Assembly (NCBI GenBank): GCA_947456185.1
Contig: CANGPW010000008.1
Location: forward strand, 1 to 56,723
Length of the DNA stretch: 56,723 nt
Source of the DNA: Bacteroidota bacterium
Lineage (GTDB): Bacteria; Bacteroidota; Bacteroidia; UKL13-3
Direction of reading: 5' to 3'
Positions 1-6,897 of the stretch are shown here, piece after piece. Under the pieces are notes generated by a model, which worked only from the letters and a program-made list of their open reading frames with translations, searched no databases and was not told the origin of the DNA. The stretch's first letter is position 1; every line of letters starts with the position of its first letter. The translations under genes and the position numbers were made by a program.

Positions 1-354
1 AATGAATTATCCAAAAAAACAGGTGTTTCTGCTCATACCATACGCTTCTATGAGAAGTCAGGGTTGATAGAGGGCAAGCAAGATGAATCAGTAAAATCAA
101 ATAATTACCTTCATTACGATGATGTAACGATTGAAAAGCTTGAATTCATAAGTGATGCAAAGTCGGTTGGTTTTACTATCAAAGAAATTGGTCAAATCAT
201 CGACGCCTGGTACAATGAGAAATATTCAAAGAATCAAAAACTTGAAATTCTTGATGACAAACTGATTTCTTTAGAACAAAAGATGAAGGAGATAAAAGAA
301 ATGAAGAAACAGTTGCTTCAATTTAAGGATGATGTAGTAAATGACAGGTGTTAG
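1..354 (+). CDS. MerR family transcriptional regulator, 5' end outside window
   Basis: The reading frame is open from base 1 and ends in TAG at 352-354, so only the last 117 residues are present. The first visible residues, NELSKKTGVSAHTIRFYEKS, are the helix-turn-helix and start of the wing of a MerR-family DNA-binding domain; the first recognition-helix residues lie outside. About residues 40-60 (VGFTIKEIGQIIDAWYN) form the second helical pair usual in the family, and the rest is a coiled-coil dimerisation helix rich in Lys and Glu. MerR proteins twist an over-long promoter spacer when an effector binds. The single Cys at the very C-terminus is not enough to assign a metal ligand, so the inducer is unknown. 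A rho-independent terminator follows closely. The family call is secure; the function is not. Confidence 0.85.
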   Translation, partial: NELSKKTGVSAHTIRFYEKSGLIEGKQDESVKSNNYLHYDDVTIEKLEFISDAKSVGFTIKEIGQIIDAWYNEKYSKNQKLEILDDKLISLEQKMKEIKEMKKQLLQFKDDVVNDRC

Positions 355-365
355 GGGTAAAATGA

Positions 366-406
366 AAAAGGGTCATACTATCAAAGTATAACCCTTTTAT
401 CTTTTT
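366..406 (+). terminator. Rho-independent terminator after the MerR gene
   Basis: AAAAGGGT-c-ATACT (366-379) pairs with AGTAT-a-ACCCTTTT (385-398) around a five-base loop and is followed by a T-rich stretch at 400-406. The A-rich 5' side makes it weakly bidirectional, so it could also stop transcription coming leftwards from the recombinase gene. Confidence 0.75.
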
Positions 407-577
407 ACCTGCTCCCCTTATTGACGAAAGTTGCAGCTATTTTTCATTGATTGATTATGGGATTATGTATAAATTTCAAATGTCTTAGAGAACTAAAACT
501 ATCTAAAATAGATGCATAGAAGATAATAATAGTTAGTAAACAAAAATATCCTGTATCGCGAACATGTCTTGAACCTC

Positions 578-1102
578 CTAACGAGTGATGTCAAGATAAA
601 TACTAGTGATTGCGGAGGAGGAATGGTTGAACAAATAAGATAATTTAATCAGTGATGCCTCACTTTGATTGTTTCTTTTCCATACCTCACGTCCAAATGA
701 CTTACGCCAAGTATGCGTGGATATTCTCTTCCCTCTTATACCAGCACGATATGCAAGAATCTTAATCTGTTTGTTAACACCTCTAATCGTTAATGGGATG
801 ATTGGGGTGTTGGTTGAAGGTTCACCCACCTTTCTGTAAATCGAAAGAAGGTTTTGATATAACTCTGGTGCAATTGGTATCTCACGAACCTTTCCGGTTT
901 TCTTTTCACTTATCGCCAGTGATTTCTTACCCAATACGTCAATCCATTTAATTCTCGATAGGTCAGAGAACCTGAGTGCGGTGCTAACACCTAATCGAAC
1001 GACAAGATAATATGTCCACTGTTCGTTTTGGGAAAGGTATTTCAAGAGTTTGTTCAATTCATGTTCTTCAAGTGATTCGGCAGATTTGATTTTTGTAGTC
1101 AT
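578..1102 (-). CDS. Orphan tyrosine recombinase catalytic domain
   Basis: This 174-residue protein is almost only the catalytic domain of a tyrosine recombinase (phage integrase family). The active-site set is visible: Arg44 (STALRFSDL), Lys68/69 in the beta-hairpin (EKKTGKVREI), His130 and Arg133 (HTWRKSFG), His160 (LFNHSS) and the nucleophile Tyr169 (SIYLDI). The N-terminal SAM-like core-binding domain of classical integrases is absent; the frame upstream shows no remnant, and ATG at 1100-1102 is the natural start. Stand-alone catalytic domains of this size occur in Bacteroidota, often with phages or islands. The tRNA-Asn gene 4.6 kb away is a typical integration target, but I found no convincing att repeat. 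It may be active at a small site, a recombination accessory factor, or an element remnant. Confidence 0.8.
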   Translation of the reverse strand: MTTKIKSAESLEEHELNKLLKYLSQNEQWTYYLVVRLGVSTALRFSDLSRIKWIDVLGKKSLAISEKKTGKVREIPIAPELYQNLLSIYRKVGEPSTNTPIIPLTIRGVNKQIKILAYRAGIRGKRISTHTWRKSFGREVWKRNNQSEASLIKLSYLFNHSSSAITSIYLDITR

Positions 1103-1450
1103 AATGGTTCCTTTTTTGAGGCTATGCTACGGCAAAAAGAACAAAGTGCAATGCTAAATTTCTATTTTCATTGAAAATTAATACTTTACGGGTGCCATTA
1201 ACTACAAAAAGAGAACATTAATTAGACAATTTAAATAATTATTAACCAAACTCAGTTTATCCCTAAATTAATTCGCTAATTAAATTCCGACAATATGCAA
1301 GACTTTATTCTCTGAATGATTAAATTTAAAATTACGTTGTAAGAGCTTTTATAAAATACTATTTAAGAGAATCACTATTTTTAAATCATTTAATTATTTG
1401 TTGCGAATAGTTGTGATTTTATTTTAATGACTATACTTTCTATCTGTTTT
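1103..1450. other. Non-coding AT-rich spacer
   Basis: 348 bases between the recombinase start and the end of the secreted-protein operon. I see no credible ORF, tRNA, strong hairpin or tandem repeat. It must hold the recombinase promoter, but no clear TTG/TAnnTTTG pair stands out. Confidence 0.5.
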
Positions 1451-2461
1451 TTACCACCAATTAATTCTAGTGTAATAGCTGTTATTAATTGTTTTAGGTT
1501 GATTCTTCGCAAATTCGATTGCTACCCGTTTAAATGCTTCTGTCCTAACTTTACTCAATTCAAATTCTCTAGCAGCATCTTCTCTTGAGAATCTTAATAA
1601 TTCCTCTTCTCTATTAACTTCGTCTTGATATTGTTTAACCTTAAACTCCCAAGCTGCTCTTTCATTATTTTCAATTTTTGTTCTCATTGTATTAAAAAGA
1701 TTCGTTACTTCTTGCTTACAATTTGACAATGGATGAATCGAAATTAAAATCTGACTTGCATTCTGTGCTGCTGTCCCATTTTGCGTTGATGTCCAAATGC
1801 TATTAGCTTGATTGAGTTTTTCAATACAGTCCATATCGATTTTTTGCTGAAAATATACAATAAGCTTGTCCTGACACTTAATATAACAATTTTGGCAAGC
1901 TGGAGGAATAGAATTTAATTCATAAATTGCCTCATCATATTTCCCTTGCTTTATAAGTGTTTCAGATTTTTTTAAAAATATTTCACAGTTAGTTGAATAG
2001 TAATTTATAATTTTATCTTTCCCATCACTTAAGAATTTTTTCAATTTTATATCATTTGTACTAATCCCTTTAATAGCTTCAATATATGACTTGGTTAAAT
2101 TTTCTCCAACCCCGGTTGTTGAAATATTTGCAGAAGCAAATAGAGTATTATCAATTCCATCCCCTATATAAAATGTAAAATCAATATTCTGCGATATTAA
2201 TGTTGGTGAACCAGATATTATTTGTTTACTTAGAACATTTGGAACTACTGTGATTACAAACCTTGGGTTATATTCATTGCCACCAAGTCCACAAGAAGAG
2301 GTAATTTGGTTAAGTTTATTTTCCAATTGCCCTTTAGCTTCATTAGGAATGTTTATTGATATTGGAAAATAAACATTTAACTTAATTCTATCAGAATCAT
2401 TTTTTTGTGCAAAAATTGTTTGTGTAATTAGCACAAAACTAACAATCATTATATTTCTCAT
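1451..2461 (-). CDS. Secreted protein of unknown function, last gene of a four-gene export operon
   Basis: A 336-residue protein with a signal peptide (cleavage predicted after FAQ, residue ~19), so periplasmic or outer-membrane associated. Residues ~28-135 form a beta-rich domain whose pattern (FVITVVPNVLSKQ, then FTFYIGDG, then ANISTTGVG) recalls CsgG/LPP20-type periplasmic domains, but I cannot name a family. Residues ~165-230 include a TPR-like helical pair (KQGKYDEAIYELNSIP) with CxxC-spaced cysteines (ACQNCYIKC), and ~265-320 is a charged coiled coil. It starts 9 nt after the stop of the preceding gene, so it is translated from the same mRNA. The context suggests envelope assembly or secretion; nothing enzymatic is visible. 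Confidence 0.6.
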   Translation of the reverse strand: MRNIMIVSFVLITQTIFAQKNDSDRIKLNVYFPISINIPNEAKGQLENKLNQITSSCGLGGNEYNPRFVITVVPNVLSKQIISGSPTLISQNIDFTFYIGDGIDNTLFASANISTTGVGENLTKSYIEAIKGISTNDIKLKKFLSDGKDKIINYYSTNCEIFLKKSETLIKQGKYDEAIYELNSIPPACQNCYIKCQDKLIVYFQQKIDMDCIEKLNQANSIWTSTQNGTAAQNASQILISIHPLSNCKQEVTNLFNTMRTKIENNERAAWEFKVKQYQDEVNREEELLRFSREDAAREFELSKVRTEAFKRVAIEFAKNQPKTINNSYYTRINWW

Positions 2462-2470
2462 TTGGCATCT

Positions 2471-2947
2471 TTATTTTAGTTTCTCAAGTAGTTTTAGATA
2501 TATGAATACTTTCTTATTAGAATCTAATTCCGAATTAAATGTACTTATCAGCTCCATAGAACTAACATATCCCATAGAAGTTTCTTTTATAACTTCTGTA
2601 ACATCCTCAACAGAGCCTGAATTGTCTTTGGAACGCTTTTCTGTTGTTGGAATAATTGTTTCGGATGATATATATGAACCATTTAGAAACTGATTAACTT
2701 GTGACTTCGATTTAATTTCAGCAACTCTAACCATATTATTTTCTGATTTGTAGTTTGAAGTATTTAATTCTACTAAAGAAATTAAATATTTATTTTCATA
2801 ATCGAGAAATATTTTTACTCCAATCCAAGGTTGATTGTTGTAGATACGAGTAATAAAGTTTGTCAATACAGTTTTGTTATTATTGTAAGACTGAGCTTGA
2901 ACATTACTAGTTATTAAAAGTAAAAAAAAAGCAAATTTAAATTTCAT
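2471..2947 (-). CDS. Small exported protein of unknown function
   Basis: 158 residues with an N-terminal signal peptide (hydrophobic run FAFFLLLITS, cleavage near VQAQ, residue ~19). The mature part is short, polar and mixed alpha/beta, with no motif I recognise. Its ATG (2945-2947) overlaps the stop of the upstream gene by 4 nt, which implies translational coupling. The only functional clue is membership of the operon with the FlgT/LPP20-like and DUF6175-like proteins; it could be a small periplasmic subunit. It may be absent from family databases. Confidence 0.6.
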   Translation of the reverse strand: MKFKFAFFLLLITSNVQAQSYNNNKTVLTNFITRIYNNQPWIGVKIFLDYENKYLISLVELNTSNYKSENNMVRVAEIKSKSQVNQFLNGSYISSETIIPTTEKRSKDNSGSVEDVTEVIKETSMGYVSSMELISTFNSELDSNKKVFIYLKLLEKLK

Positions 2948-4377
2948 GGCTTAATTACTTTGAATTCTTTAATTGACGAAATAAAATCTAAAGTAGTTTC
3001 AAGATTTTCATAAGTAGAGCCAGAGTATGTTAGACTACATTTAAATAACGCATTAAAGCTGCCAAAATAAATATTTTTTTCAGAAAGAGAAATTCCACTG
3101 AATTTTTCTAGATTGAGGCTATTTATCGATTCGTATTTATTGCTAAACCCTTCATTTTTAGGTTTATACCCTCTCCAATCGCCATCAAAACTTATTGGAG
3201 AAATTTTTATTTCTCTCGATGAATTTTCTAGTATAACCATAACTTTATATGAATTAATATATTGCCATAGTTTATTTGAGAAAAAATTAAAAATTGCTCT
3301 ACGAGATTCTTCAGAACGAAGTAATAAATTGTAGCCGTTATATTTAATTGGATAAACATCTAGTCCAATTTTCCTTCTCTCATAAGCATTGTTGCGTTTT
3401 ACTCTAGTTGAATATTTACTTGGTAATATTTCAATTATCCATTGCTTAGTTTTGAATACCATAACTAAAGTATCACTTTCCCAAAGTTTTCTCGGATAAA
3501 AACCTCTGTCTTCAACTTTTAAATAAATGGGTATGTCTTTTTGGTAAGCATTATCTATTTCTTTATTTACATTTTCCCTGTTTGTTCTTTTATTTATCTT
3601 ATTTAGTTGGGACTTATTACCAACACTGTATGATATTATTTTTTGTCCATTCTCAATACCAGCTAATGAAGCGGGGCTTCCTTTTATCACGTCCCAAATA
3701 TTCCAATCATTGGGAATAGTGAACCCTTTATTTGTATTTAATTCGTATGTGTAATTATAGTCTAAAGCCTTTAAGGTTTTAGATATATGTTCTTGTAACT
3801 GATAAATATTGTTATTTGAAATTATACTTAAATCAAGATTTACTGACCAGCCCCATGGACTATTTATTGGTTCGGATGTTCCAAGTTTATAATCTAAAGA
3901 ATTTTTAAAAACAACATCTGCATAATTAAACATAGAATTAATAATGTTTCTTTCACTTTCTTCAGCAATTTTTTCATTTAAAGCTAATGCCTTAATATTT
4001 GAAGCAAACCCTTGAGCATCATATTTAATATCTTTGCCCTCATTTCTTATAAAAGCAACTATTTTTTCAGTGGATATTAACACTTCTAAGGTAACTGAAT
4101 AAGAACCTCCAATTTCCACCTTACTTACTTCCTTCATATTACTTACTACTCCAGTACTAAAAGTGTAAATTTCATCTTTCTGTAAGATATCATTTGATAA
4201 AAGCGAATTGGAGCTTACAAATGCCCCGTAAACTTTTTCAATTGCATACCTTAGCGCATTTTTACGGGCAACATCATAGGAATTACCTTCGCCTGTGCTT
4301 ATTAATATTGTGCCTTCCTGTCCATACACAAAAGTTGTTCCTAATAAAATTATTATTAATAGTAGTAATGCTCTCAT
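2944..4377 (-). CDS. Secreted FlgT/LPP20-like protein with a PDZ-like segment
   Basis: I take ATG at 4375-4377 rather than the TTG 24 nt upstream, because the signal peptide (RALLLLIIILLGTTFVYG) begins directly there and the overlap with the upstream gene disappears. The 477-residue product starts with a domain matching the FlgT N-terminal/LPP20 pattern: GEGNSYDVARKNALRYAIEK, then GAFVSSNSLL, then a GSYSVTLEVLIS strand. In FlgT this domain helps build the flagellar outer-membrane ring; LPP20 is a lipoprotein. Around residues 225-260 is a degenerate PDZ-like stretch (VIKGSPASLAGIENGQKI), a peptide-binding fold usual in envelope proteases and secretion factors. The rest is unassigned. It is the second gene of the operon. 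Domain calls are by pattern only. Confidence 0.6.
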   Translation of the reverse strand: MRALLLLIIILLGTTFVYGQEGTILISTGEGNSYDVARKNALRYAIEKVYGAFVSSNSLLSNDILQKDEIYTFSTGVVSNMKEVSKVEIGGSYSVTLEVLISTEKIVAFIRNEGKDIKYDAQGFASNIKALALNEKIAEESERNIINSMFNYADVVFKNSLDYKLGTSEPINSPWGWSVNLDLSIISNNNIYQLQEHISKTLKALDYNYTYELNTNKGFTIPNDWNIWDVIKGSPASLAGIENGQKIISYSVGNKSQLNKINKRTNRENVNKEIDNAYQKDIPIYLKVEDRGFYPRKLWESDTLVMVFKTKQWIIEILPSKYSTRVKRNNAYERRKIGLDVYPIKYNGYNLLLRSEESRRAIFNFFSNKLWQYINSYKVMVILENSSREIKISPISFDGDWRGYKPKNEGFSNKYESINSLNLEKFSGISLSEKNIYFGSFNALFKCSLTYSGSTYENLETTLDFISSIKEFKVIKP

Positions 4378-4387
4378 TTTTAAAAAA

Positions 4388-5353
4388 TTATTTTTCACCA
4401 ATAATTATAGTTGCTTCGCCTAATCCTCTTGTTACTAGTTTACAAGTAATATTAAATGGACTAGATTTTAGATATTTTCTCAAATTATTCACAAATTCTC
4501 TGGCATCAAGTTGCTCATTTTTTTCATTTAATAAAGGCACTTTCACTTGTTCAAAAAGCATAAAATTTGTTGTTGCATCAGTTGTGTTAAAATTCCCTTT
4601 CACTGTATTTTTCTTCATCCACTGAATAATATGTTCACTCAGCTCTTTATTATCAAATTCAGTTTCGAGATTTATATTAACGTTATCCCATGTTTGAACC
4701 TTTACAACTATTTCTCGACCATTACTTTGCATGTTATCAAAATGATTCTGAATCTGTGATAAAAATAAATTCATGTTGTTTTTGACAGCACCTAAAATTA
4801 AATCTGGTACAAATTTATTTGAACTTTCACTATTTCCAGTAGAAGAAGCAACTCGCTTATTAGTGTAACTGTCAAAGGCATCTAAGGTATATCTGATAAC
4901 ATATCCACCATTTACATTATTCACTTCCCACCATAATTGAATAACAATATCAGCTTTTACGCGCTTTTTTAATTTATCAAGAGATGTTTCAGTTATTTGA
5001 GAGTTTGAGTTAGAACTTCTTGTTAAACTTTCTTCCGCATTTGTCAAATCTAAGTTTTTAAGGCTTTGCTCAACATCTTTGAGTTCATATCCCTTTTTAA
5101 TCATTAATTCCCCAATTTTTGCTATCACTTGGGCAAGTTCCGTGTCTTCTTGAAATGCTTGTTTGTAGTTAGGAGTCTTTTTCTTGGTTCCTTGGTCCTC
5201 GTAAGTCTCCATGAAATATCTTTGATTACACCAGTTGTCACTTGGCAAAATCATTAATGTTGGCTTTTTGGTTTGTGAAAATGCTGCTCCAACTTTTAGC
5301 AAACAAATGAATAACAAAAAATAGATTTTAAGATGTAAATTTATTATTTTCAT
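4388..5353 (-). CDS. DUF6175-like secreted protein, first gene of the export operon
   Basis: 321 residues with a signal peptide ending near FSQ (residue ~27). The mature N-terminus, KPTLMILPSDNWCNQRYFM, followed by a helical region and VKADIVIQLWWEVN, matches what I remember of DUF6175, a Bacteroidota family of unknown function. The layout (short beta strand with a P-S-D-x-W-C motif, GELMIKKGYELKDVEQSLKN helix, then ADIVIQLWW and a strand ending in DSYTNKRVASSTG) also parallels CsgG/FlgT middle domains, where a GAD-V-I-x-G motif precedes a DxxTG turn. That suggests a periplasmic component of an outer-membrane complex. It heads a leftward operon of four exported proteins. The DUF assignment is from memory and the structural parallel is inference. 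Confidence 0.6.
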   Translation of the reverse strand: MKIINLHLKIYFLLFICLLKVGAAFSQTKKPTLMILPSDNWCNQRYFMETYEDQGTKKKTPNYKQAFQEDTELAQVIAKIGELMIKKGYELKDVEQSLKNLDLTNAEESLTRSSNSNSQITETSLDKLKKRVKADIVIQLWWEVNNVNGGYVIRYTLDAFDSYTNKRVASSTGNSESSNKFVPDLILGAVKNNMNLFLSQIQNHFDNMQSNGREIVVKVQTWDNVNINLETEFDNKELSEHIIQWMKKNTVKGNFNTTDATTNFMLFEQVKVPLLNEKNEQLDAREFVNNLRKYLKSSPFNITCKLVTRGLGEATIIIGEK

Positions 5354-5426
5354 GAACTATAATTTATTGTAATTTTATGAAAGAGTAATTTTTAAAAAAA
5401 AGTAGGAATTCATTTCTAATATTCGC

Positions 5427-5464
5427 AATATAATATTAAAATATAATATTAAAATATAATATTA
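5427..5464. repeat. 13-bp AT tandem repeat, about three copies, in the operon's promoter region
   Basis: The unit AAATATAATATTA is repeated almost exactly at 5426-5438, 5439-5451 and 5452-5464. It lies 75-110 nt upstream of the DUF6175-like start. Read on the minus strand, each copy contains TATATTTTA, a near match to the -7 box TAnnTTTG, so changes in copy number could alter promoter choice or spacing. Confidence 0.75.
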
Positions 5465-5670
5465 ATCAAATCGAACTTTCTTACTTCTTTGACCTACAAC
5501 CCCTCCTGCCGGCAGAAGAGCCTGCTCCCACATCCTGTCTTATATGATACATTTTATTTATAAAATCCCCAAGCTCGATGCCAACGAGGAAGTAATCAAT
5601 TTTAATTCAATTTATGATGTAATACGGTTTTGGGTAAAAGTTGATACACCCTTTTATTTCTTTAAAGGGC
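5465..5670. other. Non-coding spacer with a small GC-rich palindrome
   Basis: No ORF, RNA gene or clear promoter is visible. The only structure is a GC-rich patch around 5498-5530 containing the perfect 10-bp palindrome CTGCCGGCAG (5506-5515), reminiscent of repetitive extragenic palindromes in Bacteroidota. The motif CCTGCTCCC (5521-5529) also occurs at 408-416, at the other end of the 5-kb block; see the rejected list. Confidence 0.4.
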
Positions 5671-5702
5671 AAAAAAGAAAAAGGCGACATTTCTGTCGCC
5701 TT
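5671..5702 (-). terminator. Rho-independent terminator of tRNA-Asn
   Basis: On the minus strand GGCGACA (5700-5694) pairs with TGTCGCC (5689-5683) around a 4-nt loop, followed by an almost continuous U tract (complement of the A-rich 5671-5682). It begins 12 nt after the tRNA 3' end and is a strong, well-formed terminator. Confidence 0.85.
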
Positions 5703-5713
5703 GTCTAGTTTTG

Positions 5714-5787
5714 CTCCCTGGGCTGGACTCGAACCAGCGACCCCATGATTAACAGTCATGTGCTCTAACCAGCTGAGCTACCAAGGA
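5714..5787 (-). tRNA. tRNA-Asn (anticodon GTT)
   Basis: The minus strand folds into a complete cloverleaf of 74 nt. The acceptor TCCTTGG pairs with CCAGGGA (one U-G pair); the D arm is GCTC...GAGC; the anticodon stem CATGA/TCATG encloses loop CTGTTAA with anticodon GTT (complement of 5751-5753); the T arm contains GGTTCGAGTCC. The discriminator is G and CCA is not encoded (the next bases are CAAAA). A promoter lies about 45 nt upstream and a strong terminator follows. The tRNA 3' end faces the accessory block with the recombinase, the usual polarity for a tRNA attachment site. Confidence 0.97.
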
Positions 5788-5832
5788 GTGTTAATGCTTG
5801 TTTTCGTTAGATTTTTTCGTCTTACGAGGGTG

Positions 5833-5863
5833 CAATGATAGGAATTCATAATTAAAAATGCAA
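5833..5863 (-). promoter_or_regulatory. Promoter of tRNA-Asn (Bacteroidota type)
   Basis: On the minus strand, TTG (complement of 5861-5863) is followed after 20 nt by TATCATTG (complement of 5833-5840), one mismatch from the -7 consensus TAnnTTTG. The predicted transcript starts near 5826, about 40 nt before the mature tRNA. Confidence 0.55.
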
Positions 5864-5908
5864 TCTTTGTAACGAAAAAAATTACAAAAAACGTTTAATT
5901 ATTTATTT

Positions 5909-6823
5909 ATGAGTTTATTAGTTGTTGGGTCGGTTGCTTTTGATGCCATAGAAACCCCATTTGGAAAAACAGATAAGATAGTTGGAGGCGCTGCTTCTTA
6001 CATTACATTGTGTTCTTCGTACTTTACCAAAAGTGTAAATTTAGTAGCAGTTGTTGGCGATGATTTTCCAAAAGAATTTGTGAATCATTTGAATACAAAT
6101 GGTGTAAACACAGAAGGTTTACAAGTTAAAGCGGGTGAAAAATCGTTTTTCTGGAGTGGCAAGTATCATAACGATATGAACAGCCGCGATACCATTACTA
6201 CTGAATTAAATGTATTGGCCGATTTTGATCCAATTATTCCTGCTTCTTACCAAAACTGCGAATATTTGATGTTGGGTAATTTAACACCTAAAATCCAACA
6301 AACAGTAATTGAGCGTTTAACCAATCGCCCAAAGTTAATAGTAATGGATACCATGAATTTTTGGATGGAAATAGCCATGGACGATTTATTAGTCACCATT
6401 AAAATGGTAGATGTGTTGACTATAAACGATGAAGAAGCTCGCCAACTTTCAGGTGAATATTCTTTGGTAAAAGCGGCTGCTAAAATTCAAGCCATGGGTC
6501 CTAAATATTTAATTATAAAAAAAGGAGAGCATGGCGCTCTGTTATTTCATGGCAAAGAAATGTTTTATGCGCCTGCATTACCTTTAGAAGAAGTTTTTGA
6601 TCCAACTGGTGCGGGAGATACTTTTGCTGGTGGATTTATTGGTTATTTAGCCAAAACAGGCGATATCAGCTTTGAAAACATGAAGAATGCAGTTATTTAT
6701 GGTTCAGCCATGGCAAGCTTCTGTGTGGAGCGTTTTGGAACTGAAAGATTAGTTAATTTAACGGAAGCAGAATTGAGCAATAGAATTACAGCATTTAAAA
6801 AATTGTCTAGTTTTAACGTTTAA
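5909..6823 (+). CDS. PfkB (ribokinase) family sugar or nucleoside kinase
   Basis: 304 residues, full length for the family. The N-terminal PfkB signature is GSVAFDAIETPFG with IVGGAASYI at ~25-33, and the C-terminal signature DPTGAGDTFAGGF starts at Asp231; Asp237 in GAGD is the catalytic base and the GAG forms the anion hole. These cytosolic enzymes phosphorylate sugars or nucleosides with ATP. The substrate cannot be read from sequence; adenosine, ribose or fructose derivatives are all possible. ATG 5909-5911 is the only sensible start. The gene stands alone, between the divergent tRNA-Asn and a bidirectional terminator, which fits a monocistronic housekeeping gene. Confidence 0.9.
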   Translation: MSLLVVGSVAFDAIETPFGKTDKIVGGAASYITLCSSYFTKSVNLVAVVGDDFPKEFVNHLNTNGVNTEGLQVKAGEKSFFWSGKYHNDMNSRDTITTELNVLADFDPIIPASYQNCEYLMLGNLTPKIQQTVIERLTNRPKLIVMDTMNFWMEIAMDDLLVTIKMVDVLTINDEEARQLSGEYSLVKAAAKIQAMGPKYLIIKKGEHGALLFHGKEMFYAPALPLEEVFDPTGAGDTFAGGFIGYLAKTGDISFENMKNAVIYGSAMASFCVERFGTERLVNLTEAELSNRITAFKKLSSFNV

Positions 6824-6843
6824 TATTTCCAATTATATTTCAT

Positions 6844-6880
6844 AAAAAAAACCTTCAGTTTAAAAGTTGAAGGTTTTTTT
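6844..6880. terminator. Bidirectional rho-independent terminator
   Basis: AACCTTCA (6850-6857) pairs with TGAAGGTT (6868-6875) with a 10-nt loop, flanked by seven A on the left and seven T on the right. It sits between two convergent genes (PfkB kinase and OmpA-family protein) and can serve both. Confidence 0.85.
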
Positions 6881-6897
6881 ATGTTTATTTTTTTAAA

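Noticed and set aside
408-5529. CCTGCTCCC at 408-416 and 5521-5529 as attachment-site repeats of an island
   Set aside because: Only 9 bp, not linked to the tRNA sequence, and found by eye after choosing the region. Too weak to call att sites.
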